Positions 11,976 through 24,595 of a DNA stretch of 64,000 nt are shown here, in pieces. The DNA lies in NCBI GenBank assembly GCA_963576735.1, contig OY755197.1, positions 5,530,501-5,594,500 of the forward strand. Direction: 5' to 3'. Under the pieces are notes generated by a model. The model saw nothing but the letters and a program-made list of their open reading frames with translations, did not search any database and was not told the DNA's origin. Origin of the DNA: Bedellia somnulentella. Its lineage: Eukaryota > Arthropoda > Insecta > Lepidoptera > Bedelliidae. The translations under genes were made by a program, and so were the position numbers. The stretch's first letter is position 1. Every line of letters starts with the position of its first letter.

Positions 11976-12845
11976 TAAGTGAAAAAAATATTGGTACTGA
12001 GTTAATTATATACATTCAATTTCAAATCCGGTATTGTCTGTTTGTTGAAATATAGGTGTAATTACCACCGTGCAATATTTTGTTAATTGAAAACCATGGT
12101 CCAAAAATAACTTCTCGATTTTTTATTCTTTTAACATTTACTTTCGGATCCCATATATAAAGGCATTTGCATAAACAAATGAATGTATTAGCCCTTTTAT
12201 AGTAATTGGTTGTATAATGGTCGTTTAATTGGGTTTATACGACTTTTATAGGACGCTGTGGGGTCTTGCCAGTATCCTAATGAGTTGTTAACGTTTTTTT
12301 CTCGAGGATTTTAATTAATTATGTTAATGTGTTGCGTTTATTTATAAATCTTTACTGTTTATATAAAAGGGGTCAAAGCATTGGTATTGATTTTATTACG
12401 AAGTATGCAGCTCTGCTTTATTAAAAATTTTCATTCGAAAATTCACCAAAATACGCATTAGTAAAATATTTTTAGCCAATACTTAGCTTCATTATAAAAC
12501 TCCGATTCGAAGACCTAAGTCATCTTACATTGTGCAAGCTTTTCTTTAGTTTTAATGATAAAGCTCTGACTACCCTTTTTGCAATTTTTAGCCTTGATTA
12601 TGTAAATTTATTGTAAGGAAATCCATAAGTTCTTTTAGGTAGGTAGGTAAGAGGTTTGAGAAACGTACTTGTTAATGAAATTGCAACATTTGAAGCAGAT
12701 AGACATAACATTAGCTAACACAAAAAAACCGAGGGACCTCATATTTTCTTTACTACGTTAAATCTGCTTCTATACTTCTCGTACGATGAATAACAATAGA
12801 TTTATATTAAAAATCTGTACTTGTACACTAAAACAGGTCTTTTTA
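11976..12845. other. Intergenic; short SINE-A scrap at 12558-12610 (+)
   Basis: No gene recognised. GATAAAGCTCTGACTACCCT followed by TTTTTAGCCTTGATTATGT at 12558-12605 is a decayed SINE-A tail in plus orientation. Confidence 0.4.
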
Positions 12846-13093
12846 CATACATACATACATATACTCACGGCTATATTTCCCTAGAAAGGGTAGCCAGAGC
12901 TAAGGAATTATAAATTCCTCAGCCACTTTTGGAAAGAAGAGTTGGGAAAAGATGGAAAAATAAAGGTTGTTGGTGATGGGTCTCCAACCGCATCGCCCAA
13001 AAATCTCTTAATAGCCCCAATACCGTTAGTCGCCTCTTACGTACACCCACCGGAAGAAATGGGGTAGTGCTATTCTAAGCCGGCACTACACAA
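12846..13093 (-). repeat. SINE-A, full length with 9-bp target duplication
   Basis: Flanked by GTCTTTTTA at 12837-12845 and 13094-13102. Starts CATACATACATACATATACT and ends AAGCCGGCACTACACAA. It is well preserved and therefore a fairly recent insertion. Confidence 0.85.
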
Positions 13094-13399
13094 GTCTTTT
13101 TAGTAAGACGTATTCTGAGCTTGTCAGTAGTGTAGTTTAAAGTTATAGAAACGTAGTTGCAAATGAAAACCCCCTGCATTTCTCCAGTCAAATGCAAAGT
13201 CATCCGTTTTAGGTTCGCAGTACTATTAATCATCCGACGGGAATAAAGAACTTTGTAAACAGCTAGCAGCGAGCTCGTGGTAAATCCTTTTATCAAACTT
13301 TTCAGATTTGTTTTATCTTATCTCGGGTTTTTTAAGTATTGGGTGTTTTGTGGCAAGTAATAATGATCGGAAAATTTATACTTATATACTCTGCTGTAG

Positions 13400-13594
13400 T
13401 ATATAAGTTCAAAGTATGTAGTGTATTCGTACAAAACGGCGATAGGCCTGCCCCCTATCACGTGAGTACACTGTCCATGCAAAACGTGGGTACTCTGAAC
13501 ACCAGGTGACAAAGTCACGTGATGTTCAGAAGTATTAGTACCTCTGCCAACCCCTTCGGGGATATTCGGCGTGAACGTTTATGTTATGTTATGT
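13400..13594 (+). repeat. SINE-B, 5'-truncated, 13-bp target duplication
   Basis: TACTCTGCTGTAG flanks the insert at 13387-13399 and 13595-13607. The insert carries CGGCGATAGGCCTGCCCCCT, CACCAGGTGACAAAGTCACG and CCAACCCCTTCGGGGATATT and ends in (ATGTT)n. It lacks the tRNA-like head present in the copy at 48390-48763. Clean flanks indicate a recent LINE-mediated insertion. Confidence 0.85.
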
Positions 13595-13657
13595 TACTCT
13601 GCTGTAGCTTTAGAAACCACAATAAATAAGCCGTAGAAAAATACATACATACAAACA

Positions 13658-13834
13658 TAAATTCTAGAAACTCTTTAGCCACTTTTGGAAGTTGATAGGG
13701 ACAAGATGGTAAAAATAATGTATCGAGTAAAGTATCGTAGAAATAAATCTGTTGTTTATGTATGTAAGTGGTCGAGTTAATTGCGAGGCTCTGCTCACCT
13801 CTTTTTGGGATTTATAGCCGTGAGTATATTTATG
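13658..13834. repeat. Two SINE-A fragments in opposite orientation
   Basis: A minus-strand piece at 13658-13750 keeps TTTAGCCACTTTTGGAAGTT and a degraded continuation. A plus-strand tail at 13780-13834 has CTCTTTTTGGGATTTATAGC and GTGAGTATATTTATG. They are separated by about 30 bp and are probably independent insertions. Confidence 0.55.
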
Positions 13835-15432
13835 CATATTTCATTTTGTGTCTTCATCGGAATTCCAATTCATTGATGGAATAGTTCTCACACCTAGTTT
13901 TTGTGATGGACAATTTATTTTTATTATGTCAAACAAGCGTTTGGTTTTGTCGCATAGAAAATCTTTTATAAAGTAGAAACATGTTAATAAACTGAAATTG
14001 TACAAACCATGTTTTGAAAAAATGAAAAAATGTGAATGTAAAGAGTTTCTTTGTTGCTTCTTCTCTTTACGAACACCTTCCGAAGCAACGGACTAATGAT
14101 AAATTTAAAAACATTTGACGTTCAAAAAATGTTAGTTTTTAACTTAATTTTGAAGAATAAACTTTTTGACTTTTTTTTTTTGACCCTAGTTCATCATCTG
14201 AACTAAATTGATAATAATTGTTTAAATCACAAAGGCGTTAACCACAACACTTACTAAATCCGATCGTATCGACCATGAAACTTCGACCACTTATGGATAA
14301 CCTAGTCACTCTTGAACCTCGATTAATATACACTTAAGTTATTGTTAACCCTATAAGGCAAGATCGTTTTGTTCTGAATCATACTTAATACGTACGTCCG
14401 ATCGCCCTTCAATCAACCCATCGACCAATCCCAATTTATTCCCACAAATCATGTTTTTATAGAGATCCTGGAATCGAAGAGGTATTTCCGAAATGCTATG
14501 AAAAAAATATGCAAATGAGGCTACCGGAGATCGGACAGGGCAATCTTGCGTCGACGTTAAAACAATGATTGATGATTATTACTCCGCGAGTCAGTCAGGT
14601 TGAGATAACTTGGTAATAATAGTGCGAGATTTCGAGAGCTCGCCGTGTTGTAGTTGTGTAAAAAAAACGGATCTAAGAGATGTTTGATCATCACAACAGT
14701 TCATGTCGAGTACTGAAAATTTGCGTTGTTGTACTGTTTTGGTGCTGGATCAGCTATGTTGTTATTGTTATACAATAACTTATCTAAGTTTTACAATAAC
14801 TTACTTATTTAGGTGATAATTAGGATCTGCGATGGCAACCGATACATATTTTTTTTATGATGGTTGTAACTATATAGTTTTAAATGCTAGAAAGAACATT
14901 CAAAGAATCATTATCCAAATTCTGGCTATACAATTTTATTTAAGCAGCAACAGTTAAAAATAAATCTAGTACAATGTCATTTCTTTTCTAATTATAATAA
15001 AATACACATACAATTACTACACTAAAATGTATGTTGTTGGTAACTTTATGAATGTGCTGCGAGTGAAACTTTCGTTGCTCATTTACCAAGTTATATAATA
15101 AATTACTTCAAAGTGGAAACATGTAAAGCAAAGCATGAAATTATAACTTTTCTATTTCTAATTACTTCTACACCCACGCCCTTTGCTTGGCGTAGTTTCT
15201 GTCTCATTTTAATATATATGAATAAAAAGAGAAGGCAATACGAAAAAGAAAGTACGAGAAACAAATCATATTGTGTAATAAATTAATATTTAAATAGCTT
15301 TTTAATTATAAGCCATTATGCATTTAGACAATTGTTTTAGGCAGCCGCAAGCACAAATTAATAAAATATTCGGTTATTAATATGGGTATTTTGTTTGTTT
15401 TACCGTTTTTATAAGAAAACATTACACAATTC
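13835..15432. other. Intergenic, nothing recognised
   Basis: AT-rich DNA with no supported gene, RNA or repeat. Confidence 0.4.
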
Positions 15433-16494
15433 AAAAACCGGCCACGTGCGAGTCGGATCGCGCACTAAGGGTTCCGTACTATCATATATATAGAAAATCC
15501 CGTTTGTGTGAAAATCATAGGAGCCAAATTAGGTAAGTAATTTGATTTATGACGTTTAAAAATAGAACTACGGGCTAGATCTCATTCAAACCAATTTTCG
15601 TTAGTAGTTTGTATAGTAATACACATCATATATTTTTTTCAGTATTATCATGCCCATATTTTAGAAGTTACGGGGGGGAGACACACATTTTAGCACTTTG
15701 AAAAAGTCTCTCGCGCAAACTATTCAGTTTTGAAAAAAATGATATAAGAAACCTCAACATCATTTTCAAATACCTTTTGATAGATACCCCACACGTATAG
15801 GTTTGATGAAAAAAAAAAAAATTGAGTTTCAGTTCTATGTATGGGGAACCCTAAAATTTTGGTTTTTTTTTCAGATTTTATTTTATAATCTTAATGCAGC
15901 TTGTGGGTGAGATACACGCAGAGGGCTTTCAGCGCCCTTCGAGTCCAGTACAACAATGCGTTCAGGGTGATGTTAGGGTTGTCACGTTATTGCAGCGCCT
16001 CTAATATGTTTTTACAAGCGCGAGTAGATGGCTTTTTAGCCATTATAAGAAAACGCATAGCATCTGGGTGGAGTCGCTTGCGTGACAGCAATAACAGCAT
16101 CCTGAGCAGCATAGCTGAACGCCTGTATTGTCCCATTCTAAGGCATTGGTTGGGTATGCACCTCAGGACTGTTAATGTGTAAATTTTGTATATAACGTAT
16201 ATCAATTTATTGTGTCATTTATTTATGTTCTAACATAGTTTTTAAGTAAATCTTTACTAACACTAGATTGTATTATTTTGTATGGACTGTATTTGTCTGA
16301 AATAAAGATTTATTATTATTATTATTATTAATGCGGTTTACAGAATACATCTACCTACCAATTTCCAATAATGTAGTTCTTATAGTTTCGGAATAAACTG
16401 GCTGTGACATACGGACGGACGGACGGACAGACAGACAGACATGACGAATCTATAAGGGTCCCGTTTTTGCCATTTGGCTACGGAACCCTAAAAA
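15433..16494 (+). repeat. Interspersed repeat family C, copy 1, split by a LINE fragment
   Basis: Starts ACCGGCCACGTGCGAGTCGG, then AAGGGTTCCGTACTATC, and ends with a GGAC/AGAC tetranucleotide run and GGCTACGGAACCCTAAAA. The GGTTCCGTAC near the start and TACGGAACC near the end form a short inverted repeat. A near-identical copy lies inverted at 19241-19867. Removing the LINE insert at 15898-16327 leaves about 630 bp, matching that copy. The family is noncoding and I cannot name it; the ends are of a type widespread in lepidopteran genomes. Confidence 0.75.
15898..16327 (+). pseudogene. 5'-truncated non-LTR retrotransposon, C-terminal RT fragment
   Basis: Flanked by TTAATGC at 15891-15897 and 16328-16334. 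Codons 15901-16182 encode about 93 residues including LRVQYNNAFRVMLGLSRYCS and ARVDGFLAIIRKRIASGW, a segment recurrent near the C-terminus of some insect LINE polyproteins. The 3' end AATAAAGATTTATTATTATT is a polyadenylation-like signal followed by (ATT)n. Only the last part of the element was copied, as is usual for aborted reverse transcription. It inserted into family C, so it is younger than that copy. The clade is not certain. Confidence 0.65.
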
Positions 16495-16996
16495 TTATGT
16501 GTGTTTAGTTATAATTATTAAATCTCTCCCCAGTTAACTACGTGATGGATGCTCGATCGGTTTTATTTTTATACAAATATTATGCGATCATGTACTTTAA
16601 ATATACAACGCTAGCAACATACACTTTAAATATACAACGCTGAATTATATATGCTATATATGAATTATATATGAATTATATAACATATAGGTATAATGAA
16701 AATATACGATATTTATGTCTATTCCTTCCGATATCTTCTTATTTTGTTCGTTCCAGCTATTGTATGTTTGTGTTTAAAACGAATGAGTCATCACTTTCTG
16801 AGCCAGAGAGGTGGGCCTTTCATGTTAATTAATTTTATCATTCGTGTCCGACATTTAATAAATTATTGTTGAATCATTTCACTCTTCACAGAAAATAACA
16901 TTGTTGTTGTTCCGGTGTACAGAGATGGAAAACCTTATTCATATCGCATCGTAAATTTTATTTGAATTTATTTATTTATCTATTGCATTTGTATAT
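16495..16996. other. Intergenic with short AT-rich direct repeats
   Basis: ACTTTAAATATACAACGCT occurs twice (about 16592 and 16622), followed by three AATTATATATG-like units to about 16690. Otherwise nothing recognised. Confidence 0.5.
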
Positions 16997-17090
16997 TTAC
17001 CTTCGAGCCTTCGAGACCTAGCGGTTAAAGTATGAGCTCACAATCCGATAGGCTTGGGTTCCATTCCCGAAGGGTAGACTGATAGATTTA
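16997..17090 (+). repeat. tRNA-derived SINE head
   Basis: CCTTCGAGACCTAGCGGTTA gives an A-box-like segment, and CTTGGGTTCCATTCCCGAAG a B-box-like segment about 40 bp downstream. The order and spacing are those of a tRNA-derived SINE promoter. No clover-leaf with a good acceptor stem forms, so it is not a tRNA gene. Confidence 0.5.
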
Positions 17091-19149
17091 ATTTTGAAAC
17101 TGATGTTACATTTAGTTATATACTGTAGTAGCATTTCAGCCGCGACTTTATCCGTAGAGAATAAATATTTTTCATCCATGTTAGATAAATAATATTTAGT
17201 TTGAATTGCGAAATAATATGGTAATAAATGGTAAGGTCTATGTACGAGGTAAACCTTCATACAATATTTAAAGCTTCATTAACCCTTCTTAGGGGTTGAA
17301 AGTCGACAGAATAGTTTCCTTCCCTCTTCACTAGGCCCCTACATACATTAAGTTATTAACAAACGAAATTTGTGAATTTAACAATTAGTAATTTTGCCTT
17401 TGCGTTGTGTTTGTGTTAGTTTTATATGTTAAATATATGATATCTGTATTCTATTATCATATTAGATTGTAATAGAAAAGTCCGTTACCTTTTTACTATA
17501 ATATGTAAAAGTTGGTTCTTTATAGGGCTGAAATAATTATATACAATTGGTTATGACAAGTTTTACCAACAAAAGACAGAGGCAAACGTGTTGAATCGCA
17601 TGATATTGCTTCTATAATAAAATGTGCTCTGAAATATCGGAGAAGGATGGAAGTGAAGTATAGCTCTGTTAGTGAGAGCAAAGTGCCAAATAGTGTAATT
17701 TACGAGTGTGCCTAGTTCAATAATCGGAGCGTTGCGTTCGTTGAATATCAAATCTAAAAACTATAGTTTCCTAAAAACATAACGTGATAGCTAGTGTTAC
17801 ACAAGTATCAATTGACTTCGAAATAACTACTACTCCATACTCCAGAAGTGTCTACCATACTCTATAATTATTAGTTAAACATTCAGTATTATTTATTTTT
17901 AAAAAAACTATATCTTTGTGAAAAAAACAAGACTTTGAACAAAGAAAAAGGTTTATTTGAGCGAAGTAAGAGAGGTTGGTCGGGGTTGTACAAATGGCTC
18001 TTATTTTGTGCCTACCCCATTGGGAATCAATGGAGTTAGTATACGTTGGTTGAGAGTTTTAACTTGTATAAATTTAAACACTAAAATAATCCTTTAAAAT
18101 TATAAAGATTAGAGGAAGCCTGTACGTTTTAAAGAGTATAAAAAGACACAAAAATCAATACAGGTTAGTTCCTAATCAAAGATAAGTTAAAAAGTCTCGT
18201 GGGATGTTAATGAGCGTATCAAAATCGATAAAGCTTTGAATTTATAATAACAGTAGCGTTAATAAACGTATGAGAAATCTTTTTATAGTCGGAATGACAT
18301 TTTTATCGATAAGAATCGACGTTCGGTGACATCACTATAAATGAGGGTTTAAGTGGCAGATGACAGTGCGCCTGTCAATCGGCCATTGACCTCGAGTATT
18401 CTTTATTGTCTCAATTGTAGTTTTAACGACTAGCCGTTCTCAAACTTAAGTGGCTTTTTAGATACTAGTTTGTGATGATTAATATTTGGTATTTGAAGGT
18501 GTAGACATTGGTACTAAATCATATGGCATGGAATGTAAGTAATTTGAAGTTGTTTACTTTCTATTTATCAAGGTAGATGACGGTGAGGGCAAATTAAGTG
18601 AGGCGTCAATTAATTCCTGCAATGTTACAACAGTCCCCTATTTTATTTGACGAAAATATTACGTAGTACATTTTATTATTATAATATGTTAGTATTTTTA
18701 TATTGATGTAAACCTCATATCGTATTTGTTAAGTCAGAAAATCGTTTTCATATTTTACTGTTATCAACCCTTGCTTTGAACTTAAAACGTTACCGAATGA
18801 TATATTTTACAAATCATACCTTTTATACTTTCTACAACATTGTAAAACCAGTCAAGAAATAAAAAGTACTTAATATCACTTCGCCTTATCCGAGCAAATC
18901 GTATTTATTGTTGATGAACTTTAAATTGACAACCGCTGGTCGTTCAGAAAGAGCATTCTGACATGTTATGAGCGAGTCTTTCATGTCCCGTCAACGTCTC
19001 AATGTTGTATTATTGATATTAAATCGTTGAAATGAACAGCCCTTTGAAATATTGCTGCGACTGAAGAAATAAAAGTCGTTTTGTGTATCAGTTTTTGGAT
19101 CAATTGAGTTTTTTTTATACTGTGAATAAGGTTTTTTTATGTCATTGTT
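17091..19149. other. Intergenic; LINE tail at 17960-18045
   Basis: No gene recognised. At 17960-18045 (+) GTAAGAGAGGTTGGTCGGGG, GTGCCTACCCCATTGGGAAT and CAATGGAGTTAGTATACG are a diverged 3' tail of the 37.7-44.9 kb LINE family. Confidence 0.45.
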
Positions 19150-19886
19150 CAGCCATGTGGCTGGAGGACCGTCAAATCATCATTTATTTTATATTTTTGT
19201 GGTTGAGGAATTTATAATTCTTAGGCTCTGGGTATCCTTTTTAGGGTTCCGTAGCCAAATGGCAAAAACGGGACCCTTATAGATTCGTCATGTCTGTCTG
19301 TCTGTCCGTCCGTCGTCCGTCCGTCCGTCCGTATGTCACAGCCAGTTTATTCCGAAACTATAAGAACTACATTATTGGAAATTGGTGCGTAGATGTATTC
19401 TGTAAACCGCATTAAGATTTTAAAATAAAATCTGAAAAAAAAAACAAAATTTTTAGGGTTCCCCATACATAGAACTGAAACACAAAATTTTTTTTTTCAT
19501 CAAACCTATACGTGTGGGGTATCTATCAAAAGGTATTTGAAAATGATGTTGAGGTTTCTTATATCATTTTTTTCAAAATAGTTTGCGCGAGAGACTTTTT
19601 CAAAGTGCTAAAAAGTGTGTCCCCCCCCCGTAACTTCTAAAATATGGGCATGATAATACTGAAAAAAATATATGATGTGTATTACTATACAAACTACTAA
19701 CGAAAATTGGTTTGAATGAGATCTAGCCCGTAGTTCTATTTTTAAACGTCATAAATCAAATTACTTACCTAATTTGGCTCCTATGATTTTCACACAAACG
19801 GGATTTTCTATATATATGATAGTACGGAACCCTTAGTGCGCGATCCGACTCGCACTTGGCCGGTTTTGTGGGATTTATAGTCGTGA
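19150..19886 (+). repeat. SINE-A 3' half interrupted by family C
   Basis: CATGTGGCTGGAGGACCGTC and GGTTGAGGAATTTATAATTC at 19150-19240 continue after the family C insert as GTGGGATTTATAGTCGTGAA at 19868-19886. The two parts together follow SINE-A order. Confidence 0.65.
19241..19867 (-). repeat. Interspersed repeat family C, copy 2
   Basis: Begins AGGGTTCCGTAGCCAAATGG, contains a TCTG/TCCG tetranucleotide run, and ends CGCACTTGGCCGGTTTT. By eye it is almost identical, in reverse complement, to the copy at 15433-16494 without its LINE insert. About 2.7 kb separates the two inverted copies. It inserted into a SINE-A. Confidence 0.75.
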
Positions 19887-21110
19887 ATTTGGGTAGGAAT
19901 AGGTTGGGTATATTTTACTTTTGAAGCCTACAACTTTTCATCTATTTTTATAAACAACAGACCTAAGTTGGGTAGTGTTTGGTTTGGAATAGTCCTAAGT
20001 ATCGTTTCTCTTCCATGTAGATATCTTGCGATGCTTTAGTGATATTTTGTTGAACGTTCTATTACTAGCAATTTTTATATTTTATTTTTTGTAGGCTAGT
20101 AATCGCGGCGATTTTAGATTAATTAGTCTCTGATTGATCTAGAGACATAGTTGCTATTTAAAGTGTTTACGTCTCTTAAAACGCCACAGTTAACAGACTG
20201 AAATATTGAAAATTTTCATCATACCATTTAATACAGTATATATTTCATTTGAATATCATTTAGACCTAGGTAAAAAAGTTTCACGAAAATATTATGAAGT
20301 TACTTGCAAAATCGCAATTGTGTAACTCTTTGTCATGTCAGTAGCACACTTTTGGATATTGATGGGAAAGAGACGTGATCCCGCATTATATCGATGTTTC
20401 AAATGAGTTTACGTTGAATTTTATATTATCGTGTTTAGATGATATCGATTTACTTTATTGCAACATATAGTAAAGTCATACAGTAGATTTTTGTTATCTT
20501 GAAAAAATGGTAGACTCTTGTATATATTTTTTGTTTTATGTCATGTTTTTTTTTTAATTATCTTACTTAAATTATACAATTAATTTATTTATATTATTAT
20601 TGTTTTCAAGTTAATATATCGATATGGAACGTACACATATCCCAACTCTAGATCACTTACGACAAAATACAGAATCGGTTTCTGCCAGCGACATTGTTGA
20701 ATCACTCCAACTTTTTCTGTTTGAAATTACAAATTATATTTTTTGGATACTTAAAATATTTCAGTTGCAGCTTTCGGAATATTTTTGTAAAAAATAAACA
20801 GTAAAATTAATGGTATGTTGAAGGCAATATATCGTTTATCAATTCATTTATTTGGCATTGGTATACATGTATTAAAGACAGCTCTTATTAAAAAAAAACA
20901 TATGTAATTTTATTCTAGTTCTCCACGGCAGTTGATATCTTGACCGCATCAAATATTTGAAAAATAAGAATACACATGTTATGTTTTAAAATGATAACAT
21001 TACCCTTCATTATTTTGTAGCACATCATATAAAAGCTTGATTGAGTTCTCATGTCCCACCTGCCTGTATTACAACTATATAGTGGCAGTGGCTGTAATAG
21101 GAATAGGTTT
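19887..21110. other. Intergenic, nothing recognised
   Basis: AT-rich DNA with no supported gene or repeat. Confidence 0.4.
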
Positions 21111-21111
21111 A

Positions 21112-21195
21112 TACATATATATACTCACGCTGTTAGTTACCATTAGGGTAGGCAGAGACTGTCGACCGCTACTCTGTACGATTGTGACTAATAAG
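21112..21195 (-). repeat. LINE 3' tail fragment
   Basis: ATACATATATATACTCACGC, GTTAGTTACCATTAGGGTAG and GCAGAGACTGTCGACCGCTA align with the 3' end of the LINE at 37719-37800. It is truncated after about 80 bp. Confidence 0.65.
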
Positions 21196-21510
21196 TTTAT
21201 TTCACCCAATACTTCCCTAAGATTTCTCAACGGGTAGAATACATTATATCCTTAAACTTTCAAGTTATATAGTGTTCGTGACTAAATGTTTATTGTTACA
21301 CTAAATTGACGTAACCTGTCTGCTTATTACATTCCTCTGGGTTGTAATTACGCTGTCATATATTTAACACCGGGTTAGGAATTAATTTGGAGCTTGGCTG
21401 TTCTGTTGTTGGCGTTTTATCGTGTAGTTATTTTATGTAGTTGAAAGGTAAGTAGATACGCTTTTATAAATCATTAATTTCACAAAATTTAAAATATCTA
21501 TATCTATGTA

Positions 21511-21760
21511 CAAGTACATACAAACATACATATACTCACGGCTATAAATCGCTTAAAGGGGTAGCCAGAGCTGGGGAATAAGAAATTCCTCAGCCACTTT
21601 TGGAAGTTGTGTGGGGAAAAGATGGTGAAATAATGGTTGTTCGTGATGTTCGAACCGTATCGTCCAAAAATCCCTTAAAAGCCTCAATACTGTTAGTCGC
21701 CTCTTACGTACACCCACCGGAAGAAATGGGGTAGTGCTTTTCTAAGCCGACATTACACAG
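21511..21760 (-). repeat. SINE-A, full length with 14-bp target duplication
   Basis: TCTATATCTATGTA flanks the element at 21497-21510 and 21761-21774. All internal blocks are present. This is one of the clearest recent insertions in the window. Confidence 0.9.
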
Positions 21761-22040
21761 TCTATATCTATGTAGGCTTTGTATATATTGTATAGCTATG
21801 ATTATATACTATATATTATATAGCTTTGATTATATATTTTTATCTACGATCCTCACTCAAAGTAAATTTATACACGTATAAAATAGAGGAACGTTACAGA
21901 CATACCCAATTTTAAGTAAGTGACTTTCTCTCAAAACAAAGTTTCGCAGTACACACAGATCACAAAGTAAGCCATACTGCGTACTTTACCGTTTCCTACT
22001 AATCTGGCAACATACAAGTTAATATGGAGTTGAACCTAAC

Positions 22041-22232
22041 TCAGTGGTTCCCAAACGTTTCGCCGAGTTGGCGTGTTTCGTACGTAAACCATTAACTTCC
22101 TGCGTCATCGGCGAACTTGGTCCGCCCTCCTCGCCCCGCCAATTACAAGTTCGGGAATGCAAGACGTTCCGTTTTTGAATTTGTAATAAATTAGCATGCG
22201 TAGATTGGATTGTGGCGAAAGTTTGGGAAACT
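22041..22232. repeat. hAT-like MITE
   Basis: The left end CAGTGGTTCCCAAACGTTTC resembles the canonical terminus of hAT-superfamily elements. The right end GGCGAAAGTTTGGGAAACTT is its imperfect reverse complement. At about 190 bp with no transposase, it would be a nonautonomous element. The 73-codon minus-strand ORF inside has no recognisable domain. I could not define an 8-bp target duplication with certainty. Confidence 0.5.
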
Positions 22233-23542
22233 TTTTTCATTTCATATTGTTTCTTGTTTTTCTTTGACCAAATTTCTCTTGAACTCGGAAATAAATTGTT
22301 TACGTTGCTCTCTGAAATTATTCGTTTTGTTTAGTGTTTTTGTAATAAATTGGAAAATCGACAAACTAAGCAAATATTATTTATGCTAGATTCGTTTGTT
22401 TTTGTTTGAATTCAGATCGAAGTTCTTTTTCCAACTTAATGTCATAAAATAGCTAGTCTTAATTTTGTCTCTCGTATTATTTGTGTATGTAACACTATTC
22501 ACTTAGATTTTTATCATCGTATGCTTCTTGCTATGATTATGTTGATTAAGTTCTTGCTTTATCAAGATTTTTTGCTCGTGTGCTAAATGATATTCTGATA
22601 TCTAACCTATTAGCTATTAACATACGTTCATGAAGTGTTACAGTATCTCTGCTGTCCTCTTTAAATTTAGTAAAGAATAAAGTCGTTATTGTAAAACTTG
22701 AGTAATGTTTTAATGAGTTTTCCAAAGAGAAGATCCGTTCGTAACCAGGAAGACAACGGCAAATTTATTGCAGCTTTTTTGTTCGTTAAAAATAATAGCG
22801 TTTAAATGTGAAAATAAAAACTTTTTTTCTGCGAGGCGGTGAGGATTTGGACGGTGAATGTATTCGTTTTTAAATTGTCTTTTTAATATATATTACTTTG
22901 CTGCTTAACTCATATAGAATTGACCTCCCCAATACATCTCTACTCTTTATTTTTTTGTCTCGTTATGTTTATATAATATTTAGTTCTCTCGGCTTCGAAT
23001 AGCACTGACCCACTTCTTGTCGCTTGTGAAAAGAGGAAAAATTAAGTTATTAGGGCTATTAAATTATTTAAATCCGTTTTAAAAAATGAGACTAATGAGA
23101 CATAACATAACTATGTTCAATATAAGAAAATATACTTAGAGCCAAAACTATCTTTAATACTACTTAATGTGAAGTCATCAATAGTCCAACGTCTATAATT
23201 GTTTTGGTCGTGGTTAGCTCCTCGTTAAGATTCAACAAACGGATCCTACTAAATCCGGGAGTGAGCGTTGAGTCATATTTTTTACGCTGAAAAATGATAT
23301 TCTCAAAATTTTTCAACACTAAAGCGTTCTGAATAGTTTTTTTTACTGCTAGAATAACCTCATAAATTTATATTATTGTCTCTTTATATTCATATTTTAT
23401 ACCAAGATTTACGAGTTGATACTTACAAGTGTTTATGTAAACGTTGACAAATTTAAAGGTATGGCGATTACCTACGACCTCTCAAAGAAAATTCTAGAAA
23501 ATCCAAACGGTGTCTATGTAAAGATTTTGAAACTATGCAGTG
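22233..23542. other. Intergenic, nothing recognised
   Basis: AT-rich DNA with no supported gene or repeat. Confidence 0.4.
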
Positions 23543-23725
23543 TTCGGAATAAGAGGTATTTTTAGCCACTTTTGGAAGTTGAATGGGGAAAAGATTGTAA
23601 AGTAAATGATTTGGTGATTTTTCCCACCGCATCGCCCAAAAATTACTTAAAAAGACCCTCAGCCGCCTCTAAAAACACCCACTGTAAGAAATGGGATAGT
23701 GTTATTCTAAGCCGACACAACACAA
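23543..23725 (-). repeat. SINE-A copy, 3' end truncated
   Basis: Starts within GTTCGGAATAAGAGG, continues TAGCCACTTTTGGAAGTTGA and ends TTCTAAGCCGACACAACAC. The TATG tail region is missing. Confidence 0.7.
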
Positions 23726-24518
23726 ACGGAAAGCAGTCTTTGCTTCTCAAACTCACACTATCCCTTATCAAAACGGAAAAAAACTGAAGTTAGCGAACAA
23801 TCTTTTTGCGTATTTCTCTTACTTATTTTTTTGCTCTCTCGTGCCATTACGTGGCTCTCTAACACCTTTGCGGTCATTCGTCTTCCTTGATCATTTGTCA
23901 AACTGGAATGCGGGTGCCCCAGGGTGCTACTATCGTCCCCTTAAACATAACTTTCGTAACTACCCTCTCTTTTCCACACTATTGGCCGAAAAGAGATAAA
24001 CTTGCGAACTTTTAGAAATTGAGTTTCCAGTTATCCGGTTAACACCAGTAGCCTTTAAGGAATTGAACCATCTTCTAAGTTTTCATATGACTGAGATAAA
24101 TAGATGAAGAGCAGATAAAACGAAAGTTTACGCCTATTTTTCTTCGAGCCTTTCTTTTGAAAAAAATATTTTATGAAAATGGAGCCTAGACTGAGTTGAT
24201 TGTTAACCTAGCTATTTTTAAATGGTTAAACACTTTGATTAATCGCTTCCCTGAAATAATAAAGCTTTAGCGTTTTAACGACTATGAAGTTTACTGCCCT
24301 TATTCAACACTGGCCGCAACTGTACAGTTTCAAAGGAATCACTCTAACTAATAACTTAAGATTTAAATCTTTTTGTTCATGAAAACCTCATGTGAGGATT
24401 ATTAGTAATAGCTCAAGAGTCAATAAACTATTAAAAAGTGGTTTATTTTCAACGTTTTCTGTTAAAAATTTAATTAAAGAAAGCAGAAGAAAGAAAAGTT
24501 TATTCGCCAATTCATCGT
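23726..24518. other. Intergenic; short repeat arm near 24.37 kb
   Basis: No gene recognised. TCATGAAAACCTCATGTGAG followed by GATTATTAGTAATA at about 24376-24410 resembles one arm of the palindrome at 30.8-31.1 kb and a segment at 51.4 kb. Confidence 0.45.
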
Positions 24519-24595
24519 ACATACATACATACATACCTATACTCACGGCCCGAAATCCCAAAAGGGGTAGCCAAAGTTTTAGAGCAATTCATCTT
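24519..24595 (-). repeat. SINE-A 3' fragment
   Basis: A TACATACATACATACATACC microsatellite, then TATACTCACGGCCCGAAATC and GGGGTAGCCAAAGTTTTAG. Only the last third of the SINE is present. Confidence 0.7.

Noticed and set aside
11714..12055. A 113-codon host gene
   Set aside because: The conserved part is an RTE-type LINE C-terminus and ends with the LINE tail; the last third is flanking DNA.
16390..16445. GGAC/AGAC microsatellite as a separate feature
   Set aside because: It is an internal part of repeat family C and occurs in reverse complement in the copy at 19.2 kb.
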